Assembly (NCBI GenBank): GCA_937860115.1
Contig: CALMBI010000235.1
Location: 1 to 14,377, forward strand
Direction of reading: 5' to 3'
Length of the DNA stretch: 14,377 bases
From: an uncultured Arcobacter sp.
GTDB lineage: Bacteria; Campylobacterota; Campylobacteria; Campylobacterales; Arcobacteraceae
The notes below the pieces were generated by a model. It saw nothing but the letters and a program-made list of their open reading frames with translations, did not search any database and was not told the origin of the DNA. The position numbers were made by a program, and so were the translations under genes. Position 1 is the stretch's first letter. Every line of letters begins with the position of its first letter. Of this stretch, positions 1-6,636 are shown piece by piece.

Positions 1-551
1 AAAGCGATAATAGAAGTGATAGCAATAATCTCTGTACTGATTTGTTTAAGATCATCTACTGTCATCACCATCGAGATAATCCCTAGTGTTTCGCCAGGTT
101 TTGCATTGTGACAATTCATACAATTTATCTCTTTTGTTTGTTCAGCTACATAAGGTATAGTGATTCTATAGGTACTATGTCCTAAGAAATTTTCAGTGAT
201 ATGTTCTCGAGGTTTTCCAGTTTGTAAAACCTCTTTATCTATCTGATCCCTTACATCATCTTCTCTTCCAACACCAAATTGTTTTTTCACAACATCTTAT
301 CTAACAATCCAAAGATCATCAACACCATTAAGTTTTTTGGTTTGATTTACATAAAAATCTCTATTTTCCATCATTCCATTAACCATATGGGCGGTTAAAC
401 AATTTTTGACACTTTCTGCAACAAGTTTAGCTTTTATCTTAGCACTGCTAAAACCAAATTCTCTTAAATTGAATGTAATATTAGCGATCATTGCTAAAAA
501 CATCACTAGCATAACGCCAGTCATAGTAGTAAAAATATTTTTTCTAGTCAT
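1..551 (-). pseudogene. Haem-c (CxxCH) membrane sensor protein, 5' part, interrupted by an in-frame TAA; runs off the left edge
   Basis: The gene starts at the ATG at 551, with AAAGGGA about nine bases upstream. One membrane segment (about residues 7-27) is followed by a periplasmic sensor region containing LTAHMVNGMM. A TAA at 297-299 ends the frame after 84 residues. The same frame then stays open for about 98 more codons to the window edge. That part carries CMNCH (108-122), a class I c-type haem site, followed by KPGETLG and the start of a second membrane helix. This layout (helix, about 140-residue sensor with one CxxCH, helix) is that of single-haem periplasmic sensors of the DUF3365/Tll0287-like kind, which in Campylobacterota head GGDEF/EAL or chemoreceptor proteins. 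The output domain lies outside the window. Continuity of homologous-looking sequence across the stop suggests one substitution (for example TCA to TAA) or a sequencing error, not a natural end. It lies downstream of the S1 gene in the same direction. Confidence 0.72.
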
Positions 552-635
552 ACAAAAAATTCCCTTTTTTGAAAGAATTTATTGTACCTTTTTTAAAATA
601 AATTTTATATTTTGATGACACATTCTAAAGAATAA

Positions 636-1514
636 TTAAAGAAGCGTGATTCCTGTGTCATCAAGTGAGATTTTTTTTGAATCAATCAATAATGTAAGTG
701 AAGCTTTGAAGTTTTTTTTGCTCATCTGAAACACTTTCATAATCTCATCTGCTTCGCTTTTATAATTCAGTGGCAAAAATCCACCACTTTTTGATAAGAG
801 ATCTAGTACTTTTTCACTTCCAGCATCTTTTTTTGCACTTTTTCCAATTGGTTGGAGTGAGATATCAAGCTTCCCATCTTCTCTTACGGTTTTGATATAT
901 GCTTTTTTTGTATCACCTGTAAAAAGTTTGCAAAAAACTTCATTAGCATACAACATCCCTTCATATTTATTATTAACTATCACTTTAAATCCAAGCGGTG
1001 TTTTTGAGATAACAAGCACTTTTACCTCTTGATTTTTTTTCAGGTGCTTTGTTTCGTTTGATAAAAATGATGTGATTTTTTCAATCCCTATAAGACGATT
1101 TGTTTGTTCATCTTTGACGACTCGTATGATTCTTTTATCACCAACATGAAATTTATTTTTCTGTTTGTTGTTGGGTACTAAAAGATGTTTTGGAAGTCCA
1201 ATATCGACAAATGCTCCAAATGGAGCCACATCGACACATTTTACAAAAGCAAACTCATTGATAAGCGCTTTTGGATACTCTGTAGTAGCTACAAGTCTAT
1301 CTTCACTATCAGTATAGATAAAAACTTCTATCTCATCTCCAACTTGCATATCATCTGTGATATAAGCATTTGGAAGAAGCACTTCATAAGCTTCCGTTTC
1401 ACTTTGATCACAGATCTCCTCTTTGGTTCTTGATGGAACCAAGAAAAAACCGTGGTCAGTATCTCTTTTGATGAGAAGAGTGTTTATCTCACCAAGTATT
1501 ATTTTTTCATTCAT
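636..1514 (-). CDS. S1-domain RNA-binding protein, CvfB/YitL family
   Basis: This 292-residue protein matches the CvfB family in length and layout: a run of S1/OB-fold RNA-binding modules and a C-terminal winged helix. The first OB-like module is about residues 5-65. The second (about 70-130) has the S1 signature FVKCVDVAPFGAFVDIGLPKH. The third (about 155-215) has VKVLVISKTPLGFKVIVNN followed by YEGMLYANEV. The winged helix (about 240-292) contains FLPLNYKSEADEIMKVFQMS. Family members bind RNA; CvfB of Staphylococcus affects virulence gene expression, but the role here is unknown. The start lies 21 bases after the valS stop with only a weak A/G-rich leader (AAGAAAG), suggesting it is read from the valS transcript. 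Family assignment is confident; cellular role is inference. Confidence 0.88.
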   Translation of the reverse strand: MNEKIILGEINTLLIKRDTDHGFFLVPSRTKEEICDQSETEAYEVLLPNAYITDDMQVGDEIEVFIYTDSEDRLVATTEYPKALINEFAFVKCVDVAPFGAFVDIGLPKHLLVPNNKQKNKFHVGDKRIIRVVKDEQTNRLIGIEKITSFLSNETKHLKKNQEVKVLVISKTPLGFKVIVNNKYEGMLYANEVFCKLFTGDTKKAYIKTVREDGKLDISLQPIGKSAKKDAGSEKVLDLLSKSGGFLPLNYKSEADEIMKVFQMSKKNFKASLTLLIDSKKISLDDTGITLL

Positions 1515-1535
1515 TATTTTTTTCTTTCTTGCTTT

Positions 1536-4151
1536 TTAACTTAAAGCTTTGAGTTCTTCTTCAACTTTAGCGAATTTTTCTTGTGCATTTGCTAGACCAG
1601 TTATATTCTCTTCTAAAACTTTTGCAGGTGCATTCGCAACAAATTTTTCATTATTTAACATTCCGCTCAGTTTATTGATTTCAAGTTGTAGTTTCTCTTT
1701 TTGTTTTGTAAGTTTTGAAATAATTCCACCAAGATCTATCTCATTTGTAGGGATATACACTTCAAGATTATCACTTACATCAGTAATGCAATTTTCAGCT
1801 TTACTGTTCACAATTACAATCTCTTCAACTTTCCCAAGTTTTTCTATAAAAGCTTTTGCCGTTGTTGTGTCAAGATTTTTTTTGATATTTATATAAGCTT
1901 TTGCTATTTTGCTATTTCCCATATCAATAACAACTTTTGCTCTTCTTACACTTACAATAGCTTCTTCAATAAGAGCAAAACTATTTTCTATATTCTCATC
2001 GATTTTAAGCTCTTTTGGAAACTTCATCACCATAACAGAGTTCCCCTCTTCCAACGTCGTACCTGAAAGTTTATGATAGAGATATTCAGAGATAAATGGC
2101 ATAAATGGTGAAACCATTTTGAGTGTCTCTTTGAAAATCGCTCCAAGCTCAGGGATACTTGATTTATCAGCTTTAGAATACTCAATCCCCCAGTCACAAA
2201 ACTCCATCCATACAAATCTATAAAGAGTAGTCGCCGCTTCATTAAACTTATAACTATCAAGTGCATTTCTGACCTCTTCCACAGCTCTTGCTAGCCTACT
2301 TTGCATATAAAGTCCAAGTGGAGTTTTGATAGTGATATTTTCTAAATCATCAAATTTTTCAACATTAAGTTGCAAAAAATTACTTGCATTATAAAGTTTA
2401 TTTGTAAAGTTTCTATAGATCTCAAGGTGTTTTTTACCAAGCTTAATATCTCTTCCTTGCACTGCCAAATAAGCCAAAGAAAATCTAACGATATCAGCAC
2501 TAAATTCATTTACCATATCAAGAGGATCGATTACATTTCCTTTAGATTTTGACATTTTAGCACCTGCTTCATCCCTTACAAGCGCATGCATATAGATATG
2601 TTTAAATGGTAATTCACCCATAAAATGCTCACCCATCATCATCATTCTGGCAACCCAGAAAAACATAATATCAAACCCAGTAATAAGTAATGAATTTGGA
2701 TAAAAATCTTTTAGATCAGTTGTACCAAATGTCTCTTTTAATTTATCATTATTTCCCCATCCAAGTGGTGAAAATGCCCAAAGAGCTGAACTAAACCAAG
2801 TATCAAGTACATCTGGGTCTTGATGAAAGTTTTTACTTGCACAATGTGGACAAGCTTCAGGCTCATCATGTTTATCAGCCCATACATGATTACAATCATC
2901 ACAATAAAACACAGGGATTCTGTGTCCCCACCAAAGCTGTCTACTTATACACCAGTCTCTTAGCTCATCCATCCAAGCTCTATATGAATTTATCCAATGA
3001 GCAGGGAAAAATTGAGTAAGTCCAGCATAGGTTTTATCAATACTTCCTCTAGCCACCTCACGTCTAACAAACCATTGTTTTGAGATATAAGGCTCTACGA
3101 TATTTTTACATCTATAACAATGCCCTACTTGATGGTTATGCTCTTCAATTTTTACGATAAAACCTTCTGCTTCAAGTTTCTCAACGATTGGTTTTCGAGC
3201 CTCTAGTCGCTCCAATCCAGCAAACTCACCACAATAATCATTCAAGATCCCTTTTTCATCAAACACTGTAATAAATTCTAAATCGTGTCTTTTTCCTACT
3301 TCATAGTCATTTTGATCATGTGCTGGAGTTACTTTTACAACACCTGTTCCAAAACTCATATCAACATGCTCATCTGCGATCACTTTGATAGTTCTATTTG
3401 TAAGTGGAAGTACGACCTCTTTTCCTATGATATTTGTATATCTTTCATCACTAGGATGCACCATAATTGCACTATCCCCAAAGTATGTTTCTGGTCTAGT
3501 TGTAGCAACTGTTACATATCCACTTCCATCAGCAAAATGATAGTTCATATGGTAAAATTTCCCATTTACTTCATCATGCTCAACCTCGATATCAGATAGC
3601 GCTCCATCATGAGTACACCAATTGACCATATAGTTATTTTGAACAATCATTCCTTCATTATAAAGGTGTACAAAAGCTTCTTTTACAGCTTCTTTGAGTC
3701 CATCATCCATAGTAAATCGCTCTCTAGACCAAGCAGGTGAAATCCCAAGTTTTCTCATTTGGTGCACTATTGTACCACCACTATACTCTTTCCACTCCCA
3801 TACTTTTTCTAAAAACTTCTCTCTCCCAATCTCCTCTTTTTTGATCCCCTCAGCTAAAAGTCTTTTCTCTACAACATTTTGAGTAGCGATCCCAGCATGA
3901 TCTGTTCCTGGTTGCCAAAGTGTTTTAAAACCATCCATTCTTTTATATCTTGTTATGATATCTTGCAAAGTAAATGTTAAAGCATGACCAATGTGTAAGC
4001 TCCCTGTTACATTTGGTGGTGGCATCATAATTGCAAAATTTTTCCCTTCTTCTTGGATAGATTTATTTCCATCTATCTCAAAATACCCCCTGCTTTCCCA
4101 AATCTTATAATATTGATCTTCTACTTCGTTTGAATTGTAACCATTACTCAT
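1536..4151 (-). CDS. valS: Valine--tRNA ligase
   Basis: This 871-residue class Ia aminoacyl-tRNA synthetase charges tRNA-Val with valine using ATP in the cytoplasm. The HIGH signature sits at residues 53-56 within PPPNVTGSLHIGHAL. The KMSKS loop is at 532-536 (2544-2558 in the window). The region between them contains the CP1 editing domain, including ATTRPETYFGDSAIMVHP, which hydrolyses mischarged Thr-tRNA. Two Cys clusters (HCYRC, then CDDC...CPHC) look like zinc ribbons before DPDVLDTWFSSALW. The last 65 or so residues (LGGIISKLTKQKEKLQLEINKL onwards) form the tRNA-binding coiled coil typical of ValRS and absent from IleRS and LeuRS. All expected regions are present and length is normal. 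An AGGAAAA lies about 10 bases before the ATG. It sits between the DUF445 gene and the S1 gene on the same strand. Confidence 0.98.
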   Translation of the reverse strand: MSNGYNSNEVEDQYYKIWESRGYFEIDGNKSIQEEGKNFAIMMPPPNVTGSLHIGHALTFTLQDIITRYKRMDGFKTLWQPGTDHAGIATQNVVEKRLLAEGIKKEEIGREKFLEKVWEWKEYSGGTIVHQMRKLGISPAWSRERFTMDDGLKEAVKEAFVHLYNEGMIVQNNYMVNWCTHDGALSDIEVEHDEVNGKFYHMNYHFADGSGYVTVATTRPETYFGDSAIMVHPSDERYTNIIGKEVVLPLTNRTIKVIADEHVDMSFGTGVVKVTPAHDQNDYEVGKRHDLEFITVFDEKGILNDYCGEFAGLERLEARKPIVEKLEAEGFIVKIEEHNHQVGHCYRCKNIVEPYISKQWFVRREVARGSIDKTYAGLTQFFPAHWINSYRAWMDELRDWCISRQLWWGHRIPVFYCDDCNHVWADKHDEPEACPHCASKNFHQDPDVLDTWFSSALWAFSPLGWGNNDKLKETFGTTDLKDFYPNSLLITGFDIMFFWVARMMMMGEHFMGELPFKHIYMHALVRDEAGAKMSKSKGNVIDPLDMVNEFSADIVRFSLAYLAVQGRDIKLGKKHLEIYRNFTNKLYNASNFLQLNVEKFDDLENITIKTPLGLYMQSRLARAVEEVRNALDSYKFNEAATTLYRFVWMEFCDWGIEYSKADKSSIPELGAIFKETLKMVSPFMPFISEYLYHKLSGTTLEEGNSVMVMKFPKELKIDENIENSFALIEEAIVSVRRAKVVIDMGNSKIAKAYINIKKNLDTTTAKAFIEKLGKVEEIVIVNSKAENCITDVSDNLEVYIPTNEIDLGGIISKLTKQKEKLQLEINKLSGMLNNEKFVANAPAKVLEENITGLANAQEKFAKVEEELKALS

Positions 4152-4168
4152 TTTTCTATTTTCCTATA

Positions 4169-4181
4169 ATTGTATATTCTA
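4169..4181 (-). promoter_or_regulatory. Possible -10 region for valS
   Basis: The minus strand here reads TAGAATATACAAT, which holds two overlapping -10-like boxes (TAGAAT and TACAAT) 20-30 bases upstream of the valS ATG. No good -35 is visible. This would let valS be transcribed separately from the upstream DUF445 gene. Weak evidence based on consensus alone. Confidence 0.3.
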
Positions 4182-4225
4182 TTTTAAAGGGATCGATTTT
4201 ACCCAAAAACCGATTAAAAATTGCA

Positions 4226-4933
4226 TCAAAGAATAATGCTACTTAAAATCCCTAGTATTCCACCAAAAACACCGCCCCAAACAACAAGCCATCCAAGATG
4301 CTCTTTCATCATATCTTCTATGATTGCTTTTACCATTTTAGGATTGAGCTCATCAAGTCTTTCTATTATCACTCTATCTATTTTTTGCTCCATATCTAAA
4401 GAGATCTCACTTTTTTCTAAAGTTTGCATAAGTGTTTTTTGAAATGTATCTGTATGAATAATCTCATTGATCGCTTTTTTCATTTTATTTTCAAAAGGAG
4501 TTTTTAAAGGCTCCAATGCCTTAGCTCCTCCAAACATTCCAAGCATCCCACCAAAATTAGATTCCATCACTGCACTTTTAAGACTCTCAAATGCAACACT
4601 AAAATCGGTCCTTTCTATCAATGAAGTAAAATCGATTTTTTTTCCCTCTTCACTAAACTCTTTTTTCAAGAATTTATCAAGATTCTCTTTTGTAAAAAAT
4701 TGCTCCATAATAAGCTTATGGATAGAGATTTTAAACTCTTCAAATCTAGCTTCCACAACACCACTTCCATACAGTAAAGGAACTTTATGAAAGAGCATAT
4801 AGATAGCCAAATGATTGGTAATTGCACCACTAAAAGCGAACATTCCAGCAATCATTAAAAGTTTGTTATCAAGCAATAAACCAACAATGATCACCATAAA
4901 AGAGATCAGATTTGTTAAAACCGTTTTATTCAA
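4226..4933 (-). CDS. DUF445 family membrane protein
   Basis: This 235-residue protein has the N-terminal DUF445 signature: a hydrophobic hairpin (about residues 5-45) followed by FSGAITNHLAIYMLFHKVPLLYGSGV. A helical cytoplasmic or periplasmic middle follows (about 60-205), and a C-terminal membrane helix (about 213-235, LGWLVVWGGVFGGILGIL). DUF445 proteins (YheB-like) are membrane-anchored and of unknown biochemical function. The start is a TTG at 4931-4933, chosen because GAGGTG lies four bases upstream and the first ATG in frame falls inside the first membrane helix. The 5' end faces the divergent zinc-protease-like gene 56 bases away. valS follows 74 bases downstream on the same strand. 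Two glycine/methionine-rich stretches (GGMLGMFGGAKAL, about 128-140) break the helical middle. Confidence 0.87.
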   Translation of the reverse strand: MNKTVLTNLISFMVIIVGLLLDNKLLMIAGMFAFSGAITNHLAIYMLFHKVPLLYGSGVVEARFEEFKISIHKLIMEQFFTKENLDKFLKKEFSEEGKKIDFTSLIERTDFSVAFESLKSAVMESNFGGMLGMFGGAKALEPLKTPFENKMKKAINEIIHTDTFQKTLMQTLEKSEISLDMEQKIDRVIIERLDELNPKMVKAIIEDMMKEHLGWLVVWGGVFGGILGILSSIIL

Positions 4934-4937
4934 TTTT

Positions 4938-4943
4938 CACCTC
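4938..4943 (-). promoter_or_regulatory. Shine-Dalgarno GAGGTG that fixes the TTG start of the DUF445 gene
   Basis: The minus strand reads GAGGTG, then four bases, then TTG. This is the strongest ribosome-binding match near the gene and supports the non-ATG start at 4933. Confidence 0.6.
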
Positions 4944-4976
4944 GACTAAAGTTTTTTCGTATTTTAGCTTATTTAG

Positions 4977-4982
4977 TATAAG
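4977..4982 (+). promoter_or_regulatory. Possible -10 box for the zinc-protease-like gene
   Basis: TATAAG lies only eight bases before the first ATG (4990) in a T-rich stretch. If used, transcription would begin at or next to the start codon and give a leaderless mRNA. No Shine-Dalgarno is seen before 4990, which fits. No clear -35. Confidence 0.3.
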
Positions 4983-4989
4983 CTTTCAC

Positions 4990-5436
4990 ATGATGATTAA
5001 ATCTTTAATATTTATATTTTTTACCTCTTTTCATATTTTTGCACTTGATATTATTGGGAATTTTGAAACAGTTAAACTAAATCAATTTACTACAAACTAT
5101 ACGGTTGCCAAAGTAGATACAGGCGCTGTATATAGTGCTCTACATTGCACTTATATAAAGCTCAACGAAGATGAAAATAGTGTTCTTTTTACTCTGCTTG
5201 ATTCAAATACCACTTTTAAAAAAAAGATTGTAAAAATTGCAAACATCAAAAGCAGTAATGGTCAAGAAGAAAAAAGACCTATAATAGAAACCACAATAAT
5301 ATTAGGTAAAGAGACTTATCCTATTAAATTTTCTCTAACAAATCGAAGTGCAATGAAAACAAAAATTCTCTTAGGAACAGACTTCATAAAAAACAGATTT
5401 TTGGTGGATGTTAGTAAACAAAATTTAAAAGATTAA
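4990..5436 (+). CDS. Secreted retropepsin-like protein of the 'ATP-dependent zinc protease'/RimK-LysX-associated family
   Basis: This 148-residue protein begins with a signal peptide (about residues 1-18, cut after FHIFA). The mature part is a small beta-rich aspartic-protease-like domain: KVDTGAVYSAL (41-51) resembles the catalytic D-T-G-A loop of clan AA, and SLTNRSAMKTKILLGTDF (115-132) matches the conserved second half of the family (usually a D/N-R-S-x-M-x-x-x-x-L-L-G block). The name 'ATP-dependent zinc protease' is a database label without an ATPase motif here. Some family members accompany RimK-type ligases; none is present nearby. The start could be the ATG at 4990 or the one at 4993; no Shine-Dalgarno helps decide. 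It is divergent from the DUF445 gene and likely the first gene of a short plus-strand run leading to the carbonic anhydrase. Family call is good; substrate unknown. Confidence 0.8.
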   Translation: MMIKSLIFIFFTSFHIFALDIIGNFETVKLNQFTTNYTVAKVDTGAVYSALHCTYIKLNEDENSVLFTLLDSNTTFKKKIVKIANIKSSNGQEEKRPIIETTIILGKETYPIKFSLTNRSAMKTKILLGTDFIKNRFLVDVSKQNLKD

Positions 5437-5444
5437 AAGATAAA

Positions 5445-5480
5445 ATGATAAAAATTTTAAAAGGACACAGGCAACCATAG
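5445..5480 (+). other. Possible 11-codon leader ORF abutting the 77-residue gene
   Basis: ATG at 5445 begins an 11-codon frame (MIKILKGHRQP) that ends with TAG at 5478-5480. The next base starts the ATG of the following gene, in the same frame. It contains the AAGGA that would be the best, though distant (15 bases), ribosome site for that gene. It could be a translated leader or chance. Confidence 0.2.
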
Positions 5481-5714
5481 ATGCAAAAAGAATCAATTTT
5501 GTATATATTAGATCAACATGGAGTAAGTGAAGATGATCTTAAAATCTTCGCTGATAAACTTAAAAAAGAAAAAAACTTCACAGTAGCAGATTGCGATAAA
5601 TTACTTCTAAAAATGGGATATGAAAAAGTTTTTACAGATGAAGATGATGATGGATATGATGATGGATTCTCTTCGTATGAAAAATCCAAACCAAAACATC
5701 ATCTTGATAATTAG
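5481..5714 (+). CDS. Small acidic protein of unknown function with a DxDxDG loop
   Basis: I do not recognise this 77-residue protein. Residues 1-50 look helical (SEDDLKIFADKLKKEKNFTVADCDKLLLKMGYEKVF). An Asp-rich stretch (TDEDDDGYDDGF, 52-63) contains D53-x-D55-x-D57-G58 plus D61, like positions 1, 3, 5, 6 and 9 of an EF-hand calcium loop. Position 12 is Ser, not Glu. The tail (SSYEKSKPKHHLDN) is basic and His-containing. There is no signal peptide, so it is cytoplasmic. The gene sits 44 bases after the zinc-protease-like gene and 48 before the carbonic anhydrase, on the same strand, so co-transcription is likely. Coding is supported by the clean single frame and its place in the run of genes; function is unknown. 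Confidence 0.68.
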   Translation: MQKESILYILDQHGVSEDDLKIFADKLKKEKNFTVADCDKLLLKMGYEKVFTDEDDDGYDDGFSSYEKSKPKHHLDN

Positions 5715-5762
5715 TACTTATCGTTCATTTCATTTTTAATCAAAAAGGATTATATTTATTTA

Positions 5763-6416
5763 ATGGAAAAATTAGAACAACTAATCAAAGGACATAAAGA
5801 GTTTCAAAACTTTCATTTTAAAAAATTTGAATACCAATTTGACGAGCTCGTTTCAAAAGGACAATCTCCTGAGATACTTTTTATTGGATGTAGCGATAGT
5901 AGAGTAGTTCCAGATCTTATAACAGGAAGCAAACCTGGTGATCTTTTTATCTTAAGAAATATTGGAAATTTTGTTCCAGCTTTTAAAAAAGACAATGACT
6001 TTCACGGAACAGCTGCAGCGATAGAGTATGCCGTATCTGTTTTGGAAGTAAAACACATCATTGTTTGTGGACACTCTTATTGTGGTGCTTGTGAGTCACT
6101 TTACAAAGTTCTTCCAGATGGTGACGATCTTGTTCATGTGCGTAAATGGCTTGAGATTGGAAAAGTTCCAAAAGCGTTTGTTGAGACTAATTTCAAAGAG
6201 TTCAGTTTTGATGAAAAACTTCGTATGACTGAGCAAATCTCTATTATTTTTCAATTAGAAAATCTTCTTACATATCCTGCAGTCAAGCGTAAAGTGGAAG
6301 ATGGATCGCTTACTATTCATGGTTGGTACTATGAACTTCAAAGTGGAAATATCAAATACTTTGACTCAACTGAGCTAGAGTTTAAAGATTTAAACTCCAA
6401 AAAAGAATTAGACTAG
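5763..6416 (+). CDS. Beta-class carbonic anhydrase
   Basis: This 217-residue enzyme interconverts CO2 and bicarbonate in the cytoplasm, supplying inorganic carbon for carboxylases. The zinc site is complete: Cys43 in CSDSR (43-47), His104 and Cys107 in GHSYCGAC (103-110). The Asp45-Arg47 dyad that gates the metal is present. FILRNIGNFVP and HGTAAAIEYAVSVLEVKHIIVCGHS are standard for the bacterial clade. The C-terminus (LTIHGWYYELQSGNIKYFD) is the usual end strand. There is no signal peptide. AAGGA lies 13 bases before the ATG, a rather long spacing, but no other in-frame start fits. The gene ends four bases from the stop of a convergent gene. Expression probably depends on a promoter upstream of the preceding small genes. 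Confidence 0.95.
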   Translation: MEKLEQLIKGHKEFQNFHFKKFEYQFDELVSKGQSPEILFIGCSDSRVVPDLITGSKPGDLFILRNIGNFVPAFKKDNDFHGTAAAIEYAVSVLEVKHIIVCGHSYCGACESLYKVLPDGDDLVHVRKWLEIGKVPKAFVETNFKEFSFDEKLRMTEQISIIFQLENLLTYPAVKRKVEDGSLTIHGWYYELQSGNIKYFDSTELEFKDLNSKKELD

Positions 6417-6427
6417 AGTTTTACTCT
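6415..6427. other. Small hairpin spanning the stop codons of two convergent genes
   Basis: AGAGT (6415-6419), loop TTT, ACTCT (6423-6427) form a five-pair stem. It overlaps the TAG ending the carbonic anhydrase gene and the TAA ending the gene on the other strand. It is too short for a confident terminator, and the T-run on either side is poor. Confidence 0.3.
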
Positions 6428-6636
6428 TCCAAAGTCAATCTTGATAATCTTTTTAAGATAGCAAGCTTTGCTTTGAGTTTTTCTCTCTCCTCTTTTGTTT
6501 TTGCTTCATTAATATCTCTTTTTGTTTTAGATATTTTTTGCGCTATCTCATTGTCAAGTTTTTTTCTTTTTTTCTTACTGTTTTTTTTACCAAAAACGAC
6601 ATCTTTTAATTCTTCAAATATTTTACTGATCTTCAT
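6421..6636 (-). CDS. Small basic coiled-coil protein of unknown function
   Basis: This 71-residue protein (starting MKISKIFEELKDV) is rich in Lys and Glu. A Lys-rich patch (GKKNSKKKRKK, about 16-26) precedes a long helix predicted from the charge pattern (NEIAQKISKTKRDINEAKTK onwards) that ends LSRLTLEE. No cysteines, signal peptide or membrane segment. I chose the ATG at 6636, inside the last codons of the upstream Na+/Pi transporter (14-base overlap), because GGGGAAAAAT precedes it directly. A longer version starting at 6690 would overlap the transporter by 68 bases. The overlap implies translational coupling to the transporter. A role in RNA or nucleotide-binding cannot be claimed from composition alone; function is unknown. 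Confidence 0.65.
   Translation of the reverse strand: MKISKIFEELKDVVFGKKNSKKKRKKLDNEIAQKISKTKRDINEAKTKEEREKLKAKLAILKRLSRLTLEE

Noticed and set aside
1549..1896. A 115-codon open frame opposite the valS C-terminus
   Set aside because: Ser/Phe-rich reverse image of the Lys/Glu coiled coil of ValRS.
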